Below, in pieces: positions 1 to 13,094 of a DNA stretch of 64,000 nt. This stretch comes from Rotaria socialis (taxonomy: Eukaryota; Rotifera; Eurotatoria; Philodinida; Philodinidae): assembly GCA_905331475.1 (NCBI GenBank), contig CAJNYU010002165.1:98476-162475 (forward strand), in the 5' to 3' direction. The translations under genes and the position numbers were made by a program. How positions within the stretch are numbered: the stretch's first letter is position 1; each line of letters starts with the position of its first letter. Below the pieces are notes generated by a model. It ran no database searches. It saw only the letters and a list, made by a program, of their open reading frames with translations, and had not been told where the DNA came from.

Positions 1-625
1 TGATATAAAATGAAAAGAAAACAGTTTTCAATGGATGTATTAATTATTAGTAGATTTCACATTCACGCACTAGTTCACACAGTTTCAACGAACATAGCAT
101 TCGCTCTCTTGAGATATACAATATATATATTTATGTATAATTAAATTAGATTATAATATTCTGCTATGTTAAATTATCTTTTTGTCTATTTTTGAAATTA
201 AATCTCAAGAAAAATTTACGTTCATTTTCCATCAAACTTTTCAGATCTATTTACTAATTATTGAAATTATTAATAGATATAAATTGAACTCATAAGAAAA
301 TTTCTGTTTAATTTTTAGAATAGGAATTTGTCTCAATTAAACTATCAGTAAATCGATTATGTCACTTCATTAGCACATATTATGAAACCAACCTTTTAGA
401 ACTTCATTAGCCCTCCCACGCACTATTTCGTGAATATCATATGTAGTCAAACAATGCCTAATAGTTAGATTTACTGTCTATGTAGGTTGTAAAAATAGAA
501 ATATTTTTCTTCAAGTAAAATGTTTTATTAGCTCTCTTTTTTTTTCAAAATTAATGAAAAGCATAATTAACTAAATGTGAAAGAAAATAATTAATCGGAA
601 CGCTATTTTTATACTAATATAAATA
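1..625. other. Intergenic, AT-rich
   Basis: No coding exon, RNA gene or repeat recognised. It ends at the TA dinucleotide (624-625) that serves as the left target-site duplication of the adjoining fold-back element. Confidence 0.5.
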
Positions 626-2641
626 CAGGGAGTGACAAAATTATAGACCATCTCCCTATATCTCACACAAAACAATTAACTTTTTGTTTTACATGTGAGT
701 CTATTTATTGATTTGATACAATCATTCAACAGATCTGTATATGTGATGCATTAAGATGTGATTACCGGGTTTTACTCTTCTCGGATACATGTGTATAAAT
801 GGATAGGAAGAAAAAGATGCTGTGACATAATTATAGACCGAAGCTCCGCGTGGGACGGAAGGGGACGAACATTTTTAGAACATTTTAAGCAGACAAGAAA
901 GAATCGAAGTCTCTTTCGAAGTGATTCTATTATATGCTCACCATCTTTATCCATTAAAATTATATTTATTGACGTAAGTGACCGCTTTCAAATTTTATTC
1001 CTCATATTTTAAAACATTTTCGGTATATGTTGTTCAATTTACCAAAAATATTTTAAAAAAACGAATACAAGCTTTTAAAAGTCATCTAACACAACGATCG
1101 TAATTTTAATGGATAGCGATAGTATTCATATCATAGAATCATATCGAAAGAGATTTTGATTCTTTCTTGTCTGTTTAAAATTTTTTAAAAATGCTCGTCC
1201 CATCTCGTTCCACTCAGAGCTCTGTTATAGATCTCCTAACGAAGAATACATACTCTCTTCTTTTAAAATGCATCTGATCTTCAACTTTGATATAGTGTCA
1301 CACTACGAATTGCAATCTATTGTTCCTGTTCTATCTGACGTTTGATTGAATTAAAATCTCTAGATTTTCGGTATTTTGTTTGTTTTCACCATTTTCTAGT
1401 CTTATTCAGCCAAGAGGTTATCTTTTCACGATCTTGGTGAAATGGAAACATAGGAAGTAGAAGTAACGTCTCGAGCCAACATCATTAGAGTCGAAATCAT
1501 GGCATAAGAAACGAATTTCAAAAGAATTTCGCTTCAAGAACCAAGTAAGGTCTTGTGTTTTGTGAAGAATTCTACAGAAAACTCTAGATTATGGGCATCA
1601 TGCTAACTCAAAAACTAAAACAAGCAACATAGTTGAAAAGAGCACACCTTGTTATACTTGAAACTGTCAAAATATTTTTGAAAAACGTTTCTTAAAAACG
1701 TTAGGACTTTACCTATGATATTTACTAATTATCATAACTTAGTGAAAATGGCTCTTGCCAATGCAGCGCCACTAGAACAGTCCATAGAGAAGTCAGACAG
1801 AATTGTCGTATTTTTTTGTTAATAGTGAATATGTATTCTACTCAGAAAGTGAGAGAAATTCGTTTAAACGTTGTGATCAAGCGCCGGCAACGGATTTTAT
1901 TGATCTCCATTTTCACTATGCTATGGAAATTAGTAAATATCATAGATAAAATCCTAACGTTTTTAAGAAACTTTTTTTCAAATACGTTTTGACTGTTTCA
2001 AGTAAACCAAGGTGTGCTCTTTTCAACTATGCTGCTTGTTTTGGTTTTTGAGTTAGCATGATGCCCATTATCTAGAGTCTTTTGTAGAGTCCTTTACAAA
2101 ACACAAGACCTTAGTTGGTTCTTGAAGCGAAATTCTTTTGAAATTCATTTTTTATGTCATGATTTCGACTCTAATGATGTTGGCTCGAGACATTACTTCT
2201 ACTTTCTAAGTTTCCATTTCACCAAGATCGTGAAAAGATAATCTCTTGACTGAATAAGACTAGAAAATGGCGAAAGCAAACAAAATACCGAAAATCTAGA
2301 GATTTTAATTTAATCAGACGTAAAATAGAACAGGAAAGATAAATTGCAATTAGTAGTGCGACACTATATCAAAGTTGAATATTAGACGCGTTTTAAAAGA
2401 AGAGAGTATGAATTTTTCGTTAGGGGGCCTATAATTATGTCACAGCATCTTTTTGTTCCTTTCCATTTCTACACATGTATCAGAGAAGAACAAAACCCGG
2501 TAAGCACATCTTAATGCATCACATATATAGATCTGTTGAATGAGCACATCAAATCAATAAATAGGCTCACATGCAAAACAAAAAGTTAATTGTTTTGTGT
2601 GAAATATAGCGGGGAGAGGTCTATAATTTTGTTACCCCCTG
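626..2641. mobile_element. Non-autonomous fold-back element, Tc1/mariner-like TA target
   Basis: The two ends are inverted copies of each other: CAGGGAGTGACAAAATTATA at the left, and the reverse complement of the right end reads CAGGGGGTAACAAAATTATA. Each end is flanked by TA (624-625 and 2642-2643), as for Tc1/mariner insertions. The arms are far longer than ordinary TIRs: about 626-1752 pairs with 1907-2641 at roughly 90% identity by eye, around a ~150-bp centre. The left arm is ~390 bp longer because it carries a second, nested inverted repeat (about 830-935 against 1133-1237). No transposase frame is visible, so it would depend on an enzyme supplied in trans. The short open frames inside are products of the repeat and are not treated as genes. 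Confidence 0.85.
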
Positions 2642-2643
2642 TA

Positions 2644-3641
2644 TTTATATAAATTAATGAGAGAAAAAGGAAGGAAAAATAATAAAAATCTTAATAAAAC
2701 TAAAAAAAGTCTATTTAAAAATAGAATAGACAGAAGTTAATGAATGCATTTCATATTAGTATTTATAATCGTATAAGAATAGGTAGGAAAAAAGTTTTGT
2801 CGAAGTAAAAAAAAATGACTGTTAGAAGCCACAATTAATAATAGTATGAGCTCATGGTTAATAAATAAACTTCTCCAGTCATCGGAATATATGGAATCTG
2901 GAGAAAGATATGCATATCGATTTCATTCATTTTTTCTTTATAAGAGTTCATATTCTAACAATATGATACTTTGAAACCTGTCTACCTAAACAGATACAAC
3001 TAGAATATTTGTTAGAGAATATTTTCTTCGAATATATTTTTAAACAAAAGTTATATAAGAAATAAAAAAAAAGATCCTAAATATGTGATAGAAAACAACC
3101 TGTAGATCTTAACTGATATATTTTTCAGCGTTTAGAAAATATAACAAATTTTAATATTCCTATTAATTTTACCATCGAGTTGTTTTTTATTTGATTTGTC
3201 ATACGCATGTGTAGAATGCAAAAGTTTTTTTTTATAGATTAAGTACATGATACCGTATGACATATTGATGCATATGTTTTCTGAAAAAAACATTTCTCTT
3301 GCCATATGTTACTAGTTTCATCTGATGTTTCCATCGGATGAGATACCAAATTTACTCATTTGGAAGAATATCTCATATATGAATGGAATGATAAGAGAGC
3401 CAATAACCACTACGAAAGCATTAACTATTAGTTACATACTAATCAAAATAGATTTTACATGAAGCAAGAAGGAATCACGTTTTTTTCTTTTGCACAGTTA
3501 GAACTCCGGAAATGTATCTGAACATTAAACTAACATTATTGCAGGATGGAAATTATTGACATATATTTTTTATCAAAGATTAAAATCAGCTGAAGTTAAT
3601 AACTCCACAATAGAATAAATAATATACAAATATTAACTTAC
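2644..3641. other. Intergenic, no gene recognised
   Basis: AT-rich sequence without a convincing exon. It would hold the downstream part of the orphan gene at 3642-3959 if that gene is real, since the exon there ends with a good donor pointing into this stretch. Confidence 0.4.
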
Positions 3642-3959
3642 ATCAATTTTTAGGTCAGTTTCTTGGCATATGTTGAAGTCCATAGTGTTGCAAGTCGTTT
3701 TTGCTTTTGATAAAGCAGTCTCAGATTCAAGTAGTGATACATCATCTTTATAATTTTGTGCTAAAGGCATTTTTGAGTCAATTGCTGTCACTAAACTCTC
3801 CAATAATTGTCTTGATATTTGTGGTTTAGATGTTTTTATGGATGTATTTGGTGGAATTGATGCTACAGTTAATGATTGTTGACGTATATTACTCGATTGA
3901 AAAATTGATATAATATCTATCGATGTGACTGTTTCACAAGGATGAAAGTTGGACAATTT
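3642..3959 (-). CDS. Orphan internal exon, unknown protein
   Basis: A 318-nt block open in one frame on the minus strand, bounded by a pyrimidine-rich acceptor (ctttttttag, just above 3959) and a consensus donor (gtaagtt, at 3641 and below), with phase 0 on both sides. It would encode 106 residues starting KLSNFHPCETVTSID and ending in LKID. The composition is Ser/Thr/Ile-rich with no domain I recognise. I could not link it to a first or last exon: an ATG at about 4069 opens a short lysine-ending peptide, but joining it creates a stop. A second exon-like block sits near 5650-5785 on the same strand (VPMQQEVVSLMNLHTDD). It may be part of a real gene, a decayed gene, or chance. Confidence 0.3.
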
Positions 3960-3961
3960 CT

Positions 3962-6076
3962 AAAAAAAAGAAAGAAATAAGACTAACAACTCCAATAATC
4001 TATCTTTTTTTTCTTCTTTGGAACATGTTGGAACGCAGTAATATCCGGCTCTTTTTGTGCACGAGACATGCTATGCAAGAGACAGCAAACAAAAACACCC
4101 CCATACTATTAAGAAGAAAATAACGAAGAAAAAAAAGTACTCTCTATGTTACTCAGAGCCCAGCGTTGCTCCGTCACTCTATTAAACGCAAACAAGAATG
4201 AGGGATAAAAATCAGAAGAAAAAAAAACAGAATACTGAGTGACATTTTATGGGGTAATAAAGAAAAGAAAAAAATTCATCGAAGAAAGCAAGGAAAAAAT
4301 ATTATAATCACCGACAGCGACTGATGCTTGGAGCGTAGGCGTTATGGGCGCGTGTAGCATATGGAAATAAGAAGAACCGAAAACCTGTACGAGTAAAAAG
4401 AAAAATATGACCGACGCTCGTGTGACAGCGAATTCTCTACTGTAGTAAATAATCTAGTTTAGACATTTGAACAGATCTATTAAAAATTTCTACCTCCTGT
4501 AATGTGAACAAGTTATCACAAAAGAAATGAAAAAAGAAATGAAAGATATATAAGTTACTAAAAAGAAAAAGTGATCACATGTTTTATCGGCTCCCATAGT
4601 TTAATTTTCATAATCTTAAAAACTTGAAACAAAAGAAACAACGTATGTGTTCTTATCGAACGTGGGCACAGGCAACTAAAGCGATCAATCAATAATACCC
4701 GAAAAACAAAAAGAAGAAAGCAAGAACGGAAAGATGGATTGCTTTGCAGATGAATATGCATCGGCCCACTCAATGTCAATACTTTTGGAGCAAATGATTA
4801 ACAATGGAATATATAAGAATAGAAAAACTTGAATTGTCCTTGTATCTCGTATGCAGTTGTTTCTGTGGAATACAGTTATATTCTAAAAAAATATTTCTTT
4901 CTCACTGAGTTAACAACTAATTAAAGAAGATACAACCATGTGGCCATTATTATAAATATGCTTAATAATAGTGATAAAGCGTCTAATGACAGAATGTAAA
5001 CTCTTAACAAATTGGCATTATTTATCAGCACATGTAGACAAGTGTTGATGGTAAAAAATCTTTAGTACATTAGGCTTAGTAGAATTCATAAATAGAAAAA
5101 GTTCTGCACCTAAGCAAACTATTGATTCAATATATCGATCACTCTAACATCTTTGTAAATATTAGAGTTATATATTAATCTCATAGAATGATGATGTGTT
5201 ATGCAGAAGACGGGAAGTTTCTTTGCAACTCCGTACTTTTTGATGCGCATAAGAAAGATAAATAAAGCTTTTACATGAATATAGCAGAATATAAACTATA
5301 GAATTTTGTTTTCTATAGTCATACTCAAAAATGTGCAACTACTTTCATTTAATCTTATCTATTCACTACGTACATCGCAATGTCATGATAAATCCCGAGG
5401 GGGGGGGCGTCGTTTGCAAATAAGTTTTTCGCTGGAATTCTGACAAGCGCTGCGATGTATAATTTACTAATGAATAGAGAGAGTGTGTGGGTGTGGATGT
5501 GTTTTGAATCGTTAATAGTTAATCGGAGGAACTAATCATTGATGAGAGCTTTCTTTTTTGAAGTAGATTAAACAAAGCATATGGTACATAAATATATTTA
5601 CTTGGTTCCTTTTCTTTCGTATCGATTGTTTTGATAATATTGGCCACGGTCTACAGAGTACTTTTTGAAATATAATACCAAGATTTTCAGCATAAATATT
5701 ACACCGTTTCACAACATAACTAAAACAATCAGTCTTATTATCATCCGTATGAAGATTCATCAACGATACGACTTCTTGTTGCATTGGTACCTGTTGTTAA
5801 TCGAGTGAGTGAAACAGAAACAGAAAGAGAAAAGAAATCATATGGAAAACATGATACGTCGAATCAGAGCAAAAGAAAATATAAACAATGTGCAATTTAG
5901 TTCTTTGTCTATCGGTATCATATCGGCCGTCTACTTTAAAAAGAGAAATATATATGTATGACATATCTATTGTTCATTCGTCTGACAATAGATATAAAGA
6001 TTTAATACGAGAATAGTTTTACTTCACAACATCACATACGTGTATAGGATACAGAAAAGAATAGAAAAAAAGAATT
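3962..6076. other. Intergenic; exon-like block near 5650-5785
   Basis: Mostly AT-rich filler with a G run at about 5400-5407. On the minus strand about 5650-5785 is preceded by an acceptor-like ttaacaacag and stays open for ~80 codons, but no partner exon is evident. The interval also takes up the CTNNBL1 3' UTR. Confidence 0.35.
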
Positions 6077-8967
6077 TTAGAATTTTTCAAGTAAATCCAA
6101 TAGATGTTGTTTATGTGGATCGTCACTATTTCCATTGCTTGTAGCATCTGTTAATGAATGATCGCCACTAGTTGTTTTCTTTGTCATTCCCAAATTAGTT
6201 GCATATTCTTAAAAAAAAAAAAATAAAGAAAACTATATACATTATTTATGCATTTAGTATCAAACTCGAAATTAGACGAGCTTTCATTTAAGTGAAAATG
6301 CTATTAATCCATTCTAATATGTCCTATCGAATAATTGTTTGAAAGTTATAGACAAAATGCAGATCGGTCTAAGTCGATTATCGACTGAGAAATGAAATCA
6401 ATCAATCTCAAATTAAGAAATTAATTTATAATATTGCCTGCGGACATATTGATAAAGTTCAAAGGACGTATGGAATCGATGTGTATGCTTAAACCAATAT
6501 TACAAAAAGTGATACATTTATACATATATCTTACCGCGTATAAGATTTTTAATCGTATCAATTGAAGTGCTTCTCAAATTGAGAATTTGTAAAACACGTT
6601 GTCGTATCGATGGAATACTTGTTGTTGATGAAGCTATTTCTATGATAATATAATCAATCAACTGTAAAGTGAATAATCCTGCGTCCAATCGTCGAAGATA
6701 AATTTCATCTTCATCTTCTTCTTGATCTTGTTCAATACTATTATCAGCTTCTTTTACACGTTCGAAGTATTGAAAGTGAAGTTCCATTAAACGATCAACC
6801 TTAAATAATAAATTCCATTGATCTAGATATAAATGATGATCAAGAATCTATTTACTTTTTCATGATCATTTTCAGTAAACTTATTTAATAAACGTTGACG
6901 ATTTGCACCATTGCAATTCCTTACCAATGAAGCTATACATGATATAACATGTTCTAAAAAGATTGAAAAAACACATAAAATTTTTGAAAATCAGTTATAT
7001 TATTACCTTCATTTTCTGCTCGTGTTTCACCAGATCGTTTATGTCCTTTAGGCGGTTTCATAAATAATGGAAATATTGTACGTAAACCAAGTATATCAAC
7101 AATTATTTGACAGTTATCTTTTCCTTCAACGCCAGTCATAGCGAAATCCAATGTTCTTAATGCGCCATTGCGTGAAGCTTTTCTTTCTCTATTGTGCGAA
7201 AAAGAAAAAAATTAATGAAATAAAATAGAACTATCGGTTCTTACTTAAGCATAATGTTCATAAGATGAGGCCCTTCACCTTTCAGGAATCGTTGACGATT
7301 AGAAGCAAACATTAATGATGAACATAAACAACTAAATAAATTTTCCATGTATTCGAACTCTTCACTTGTCTGAGGATCATGTCGTTTGTAGTACTAAAGA
7401 TATTGAAAATATTTTGATTGGTCAATGAATACTTTCGATAGAAACATGTAAGCTAGATTTGTGTCTTTAGTTCTAAAACTTTTTTCCTGACTCTTTTACT
7501 CAAAGGCGTAATTTTCCAAGTTTAACCCTTTGCAAGATTTCGTTATTTACCAATCAATTTTCAGATTTGAAGTTACCAGAGAAACTCATCAGTCATCTCG
7601 CCTAACTTAATCTTTAAAATAATTACAGTTTAAATATTTCATAGGGATTCGAATACGAAAAGATTTGATGAAACACATTTCTTACTGCAAGCTGTTGTAA
7701 AAGTACATCAATGCCGTCTGATTCGCCAAGCATCTGTCTATTTTCATCATGATTTTGTAATAAAATCGACATTAATTCTGAACAATAAAGACGAATTGAA
7801 CTAAATGGTGCTTTAATCTAACAAGAAAAAAAAACGGTGTCTTTGTCTGTAAATATTCTTCTTTTTGCTTACTTTTAAACGTTTGAGTAAACATGTTAAT
7901 AGGCCTTGTTTACATGCATCAATACATAGAGTAGTTCGAAATTCAGTCATATTTTCTACAATAGCTATAAGAACAAAAAATAATAACTTTTATGTTTCTA
8001 TTCAATATGATTTTTTACCTAATGAATTGTGTATACCATCTGCTTCTTCTTTAACATTTTCATCAAGTCGATCCATATTTTGAACAAGTAATGAAACGAT
8101 TTGTTGTTCAGCCTAATTAGAAAAAGAGAGTAAAATATTTGTTTGTCCTTTAAATTTATTCTAGAAACTTACAAGTGCATCAATTAGCATTGTCGCTTGT
8201 TCTTCACTTTCAGTTAATGTATCGACATCCGTTAATTCTTGTAGAAGACTAATAACAGCAATACTAATATCGGTATTTTCATGCGTCAACAAGCCCATTA
8301 ATAAATTTATTCCATTCATATTAACGAGTACATGATAAAGATCAGATTGTGTTGCAACTGCATGTAATTCTTGTACAGCATCGTTTAATTCAATTTCTGA
8401 ATCCATAAATCTATAGGTTAATAAATAAATTGTTTTTGTAAATGACACAAAATTCAATTTTTCCTAAATTCTAAAATTACTTTTCTGGTTGATCTGGATA
8501 TTTAATACGCATTTCTTGATTTTTTGAAATACGTTTTTCAAGTTGTGAAAGCATACGTTTCAAAGATGTTTCATCCAATTCTACTGTCTAAAGGCAACAA
8601 ATTATTTTTCTAATGACAAAAGAAGAATCATTTGGGTAAATATTCTCACGGATGATTCTTGCTCAAGCATTTGTAAAAGTTTATCACGTTCTTCGCTATT
8701 TAATGATGCAAGATTCGCTGAACTAATTGATGAACCATTTGATGATAGCATAGGACCATCGTCCAAGATTGGACGTTTGGTACGTTTCGGATATCCGACA
8801 GGTAATGCCATTCCTGCATCAGTAGTTCGTTTATTGGAAGCATTAGCTGCTGAAACTGCAGGTTTTGCTGGCTGTTAAATACAAAACAAAGATATATCTG
8901 CTGAGTTTTGAGTCAGCAAGCAATCAGAATTTCTCACTTGATAATTTAAAACTTCATCGACATTCAT
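6077..8967 (-). CDS. Beta-catenin-like protein 1 (CTNNBL1)
   Basis: Twelve exons: 8967-8938, 8871-8650, 8587-8481, 8410-8173, 8112-8019, 7964-7873, 7817-7686, 7393-7245, 7188-7007, 6953-6856, 6799-6535 and 6207-6077. All join in frame with GT-AG introns to give 579 aa (human 563). CTNNBL1 is a nuclear armadillo/HEAT-like protein of the Prp19-CDC5L spliceosomal complex that binds nuclear-localisation-type basic motifs. Recognisable stretches are an N-terminal basic motif PKRTKRP (residues 38-44), the LASLNSEERDKLLQMLEQE helix, SDLYHVLVNMNGINLLMGLL, NRQRFLKGEGPHLMNIML, the RNGALRTLDFAMTG block, and a C-terminus REYATNLG...LLDLLEKF matching the vertebrate EYAENIG...LGLLENF end. The start is the first ATG with no upstream splice acceptor. 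It is divergent from MICOS10, 470 bp away. Confidence 0.95.
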
Positions 8968-9437
8968 GGTTATTGTTTCTGTCCCACAATTAATACGTCA
9001 AGTTGAAAAGCAATGAATGCAGAAAAAAACAGACAGACACACTCTTCGAAATTGATTGGTCAATATAACAAGCGTGTATTGGCGCTGTGCGTTTTAGCGT
9101 AAAGGAAAAATGGACGAAATAGATTTTCTATATATATTATTTCGAAAGTTTTAAGAAAAAATTAGGCTAGTTTAAAAGAATTTCTTTTTTATGATTTTCC
9201 ATATGAATAAACCACAAAGAAACAGTTACAATTAATATGTATTAGTATCTATGAATGAGAGACAAACACTATTGATGAAATAAAAGACGTCGTTGTTAGC
9301 GAACTTTAACAGGATTTGTTAAATTCCAAACCAATCAATATATACATTTTTGAAAATGGCACATTAACAATCAGTATTTTGTTTTTGGAAATATGTTGTT
9401 TCAACGGTTCAGTCTAATAGTGTCTATATATTTTTAG
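8968..9437. promoter_or_regulatory. Shared divergent promoter region CTNNBL1/MICOS10
   Basis: 470 bp separate the start codons of two divergent genes, so both promoters should lie here. No TATA box is obvious. The sequence tttttag directly abuts the MICOS10 ATG and is a possible cis- or trans-splice acceptor. Confidence 0.5.
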
Positions 9438-9813
9438 ATGACAACACCAAATCGTCCATTAAAATCTGAAGATGTTTATGGTGATAAATGGGACCGATGT
9501 ACGACAGATACAATTGTAAAAACAGGTTTGAATTCTTATGATCAATGAAACTGAATATTATTTTGTTTTGTGTTTGTATTCCAGCATCGGGTCTTGCTTT
9601 GGGTATTGTTTTTTCTGCAGTACTGTTCAAACGTAAGTCATGCATAAATACGAAGGATGATATTTGTAACATTTTCTTTTTAAACAAGGTCGTCCATGGC
9701 CTGTCTTCTTGGGAACAGGAATAGGTTTAGGAATGGGTTATAGCAATTGCCAAAATGATTTTCGTTCGCCATATGTTCATCCTCAATCATTTTCACTACC
9801 CAGGGTTGAATAA
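9438..9813 (+). CDS. MICOS complex subunit MIC10
   Basis: Three coding exons (9438-9525, 9585-9632, 9689-9813) give 86 aa. MIC10 is a small inner-mitochondrial-membrane protein that oligomerises to bend membranes at cristae junctions. The family pattern is clear: DKWDRCTTDTIVKTASG, a first membrane segment GLALGIVFSAVLF, a basic turn (KRRPWP), a second segment VFLGTGIGLGMGYSNCQNDF containing the glycine-rich GxGxGxG ladder, then a short tail. The human protein shows the same order (KWDRC...GLGIVFS...GSGMGLGMAYSNCQ). A splice acceptor (atatttttag) lies immediately before the ATG. A 55-bp intron-like segment (9826-9880, gtaaga...ttctatag) follows the stop in the 3' UTR, and AATAAA is at 10031. 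Confidence 0.93.
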
Positions 9814-9880
9814 CAATTATTAGACGTAAGAAAATCATAAAATTATTACAAACTAATTATAATTGTTTTTTTTTCTATAG

Positions 9881-12800
9881 AAGTCGATTAGTAGTTGGTC
9901 GTCTTGGAATTGGCTTCAATACGAACATGAATATTTCTTTCTTTTTTTCTTTGAGTATCCATCATCTCGTTTACTACCATGTATCTTTTAGAGGAATTGA
10001 ATTATTTTCTAACACCTTCCCATTTCATTGAATAAAATAGAGAACGTTTAGAAAATTGATTTTTAGCGTTATTTATCCACGTTTGGATAAGTCATTGGGG
10101 TTACTAAAATTAATAAAAACTTTCGATCTTTTTCTAAATACTTCAATAGATTTTTAATTGATACTTTGATGACAAGTACGTTTCTTCTAATTGAAATTTA
10201 AGCGGGCGATTTATGCTTTATCGTACAATGTTTCTTCAAAACTATAAAAAAAAACATGAAAACTTCCTTTATTGTGAAAGATTATAATTTCAATGAATTG
10301 ATTGGCTGTCTAGATATAATATTAATACAGTAGACTTTTACATAGGGAAGAAATTCTAGTTCAAAATCTCGATGCCCTCTATAGACGATACGACAAATTA
10401 CTGCAAGTATTTTTGATATCCGGTGAAACGAAGTAGACCTTGTCTTCCAAATTTGTTTTTCCTAAGACGTAGCTCAATAAACATAGATTTATTCCTATCT
10501 ATTTTAAGTTGATGGCTGTATATGTTAAAGGAGAATCAAAAGCAATTTTGCCACTCGTTCAATGTTATTTGCATTCCTCAAGAGTGTTTACTGTTTCTTC
10601 CGTTATTTTTTTTAATAGGCAAAACCTCGAGGAAATGAATAGATCTAGATATTTTTCGTTGGACAACATGTTATCGTAATTGTAAATAAACAAAAAAAAA
10701 AACCATGCAATGTGAAATCGTTATTGTAACAGTATATTCTTGCTCACAATTATTTTTGTGCTCGAATTGTGGGTAATCATGGAAAAAAATCAACTTCGAT
10801 CTAATTGTGTCCTTTCTTAATTTGATACTATCATTCAAGTTGAATACGAGTCATTGACCTCAATCAAGATTAGTTAATAGGTTAGATTCCTTTTTGTAAG
10901 TATTGAAATTATCTATCTTCAAAAAATACCTAATAGATTGTAACGAAAACGAATTCAAAAGGAGAAATGATACATTTACTACTAGGTTCAGCTATCAATC
11001 GGAAGGATTTATATGGTTACTTGAGTTGTAAATGTTAAGCAATATAGCCTAATCATTTTTTAAGTTCACAATACTCTTTGATAGTGGAATCCTTTCAAAC
11101 AAACAACATCTTACTTGTGTAATTCCATTTCGAAATAATTTTAATATTGAATTGATTGTTTTTTCGATACGATGTAAATTGAAAGAAAAAGCAGATTACT
11201 ATATCGAGAGTAGCGATGCAGTTTCAGGCATATCGTTAAGACCGGTGAAAGCCGGTAAACTGATGAAGAACCTACAGTGATGACCGATTTTTTATGTTAT
11301 TCAGACGGCACTCTATTAAGACAGCCCAGCAATGCTAATGTGCCAGCCTTCATCGTAGGTTTTTCGTATTCTTACCAGCTTCAACATTTTCTCACCGTTG
11401 CATCCCTAATCGATAGCATGATTTGATTAACAAGATAATGTTTGATTTGTAGGGGGAAATTAGTTTAGCTTTATTTCTTAACTTAAGATGTAGAAAGATA
11501 TGCTGTCAACGAAATAAGATTCATGCGAGCTGACCTTGTCGAAATTTTGTCAAGCGTCTTTATCCTACTCATTGAATAGCGTACATGCATACAAAACTCC
11601 TATTGAAGTAAAGATAAAAATCAAATTAATAGTGTGAGTTGTACTCTGTTCGATGTATATCTCATTCGACTTTATTTAAAGTGTGTGAAATATGCGTATA
11701 TTAGCATCAAAGTGATTTTGTTTTGTTTGTGCGAACTTTGATTTCTTTTGTGTTTACTTAAAACATAAGATTACGATTATATACTATGCATAGTTTGACA
11801 TGATGAGGAATAATCTCGAACTCCTTGTCCCGTTTGAACCATCAATAGTGGATGTGGTGAGAGGACATTCCCTTTCATATTCTTTTTCTGCTCTCGCTCT
11901 ATGTCTATGTGTATGTTCTTTCATTGATATGATTATTATTTAATAGCGGTAGGAAAAAAGGAGGAGACGAGCCTCATTTAAATATATTGCTGCATTTGTT
12001 TGCATACGATGTTCGAACCGTAATCGACGCAGTAGACCAAAAGTAGAGAGTGAGAGAGAGAGAGAGAGAGAGCGAAGCGAAAAAATGAACATAGTATTGC
12101 ATGAGAATACATGGGGAATAGGTACAAAACTGGGAGCGAAAGAAAAGAATAGATCAAAAGTGATTGTGTGAGTGAGTAGTCTCGTCTACATCTGATATTG
12201 ATAGGTTGTAAAATAAAATGTAAGTGATTTCTTTTGTAAGGTTTTATTTCATACATTTTTGATAGATTTTTTTCCTCTTACTTCGATAGCTCTCAGTTTA
12301 GCATGGTTTTTTTCTGGGCGTGTTCAATCAATATATATATATATATTCTCGCCTGATCATATAATATTTATTAAGAGATTTACACATATGGATTTAAACT
12401 TGCTTGCTTGCTGTTATCATAATTGACAGATAGTCATAATCAAATGGGCATGAAAAGGTTATAAAAGCATGAGAAAATATTCTTGTTTTACTCTCTTCTA
12501 TTATATCGAATCAAAGTAATCTGATATTATTGATATAATGCTTTCAAAAAGAAATAATAACAAAAACTTATGTTCCATAAAACACAGCACATTTATACAT
12601 TGTCTTTATGTAATGACGAGCAAATGAATGATTGATCGAATGTATAATATAATGAACAGCATCATGTACTTCTGTCATTATTACTATCATTATTATATGG
12701 CACAAGATTTGTCTTTGATTTACTCTTTCGGTAGTCATATAATCGAACCTTGAAAACAGTGATAACTCGTCTTACTCTCTCTCTCTCTCTCTGTATATAT

Positions 12801-13094
12801 TCTTTAAGAATATCTGGAGAATGAAAAATGTTCGAGTATCGAAATAAATGACACGACCCAAGGTCGATCTTTTGCTTATGTTGCCTCTTTCGACCCTGGC
12901 ACGCACACACGATTAAATGTCGTGGTGTGAAAGTGCTTTTATAGAAACACTTAGACCTTTAAAATCATCACAAATATATCAATAAAAAGATCTTTACATG
13001 AGTGCGTGAAAATTAGAGTAAGATTTTATCGTATTAAGAATTCATTAACGAAGTGATATAGAACAATTAAAAAACTCTCGATTTCATAAATGTA
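9881..13094. other. Gene-poor intergenic stretch
   Basis: No exon recognised. It contains the MICOS10 polyadenylation signal (10031), the hAT-like MITE at 11211-11408, a (GA)n run at 12052-12072, a short (TA)n near 12337 and a (CT)n run near 12775-12791. Open frames across the simple repeats look spurious. Confidence 0.5.
11211..11408. mobile_element. Small hAT-like MITE
   Basis: A 198-bp segment begins TAGCGATGCA and ends with the reverse complement of TAGGGATGCA. It is flanked by near-identical 8-mers: atcgagag (11203-11210) and atcgatag (11409-11416), 7 of 8 matching. Eight-bp duplications and TAGGGATG-type ends are typical of hAT elements. The interior (with gtgaaagccggtaaa, and a partly inverted agctggtaagaa) has no coding capacity. 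Confidence 0.6.

Noticed and set aside
758..1012. Opposed open frames of 84 and 60 codons
   Set aside because: They lie inside the inverted arms of the fold-back element, have no splice context and match no family.
4001..4069. Short frame MSRAQKEPDITAFQHVPKK as first exon of the 3642-3959 block
   Set aside because: Every available donor gives a stop on joining to the acceptor above 3959.
11978..12256. 92-codon minus frame across the (GA)n repeat
   Set aside because: Composition is driven by the microsatellite (SLSLSHS-type runs); no splice or family support.
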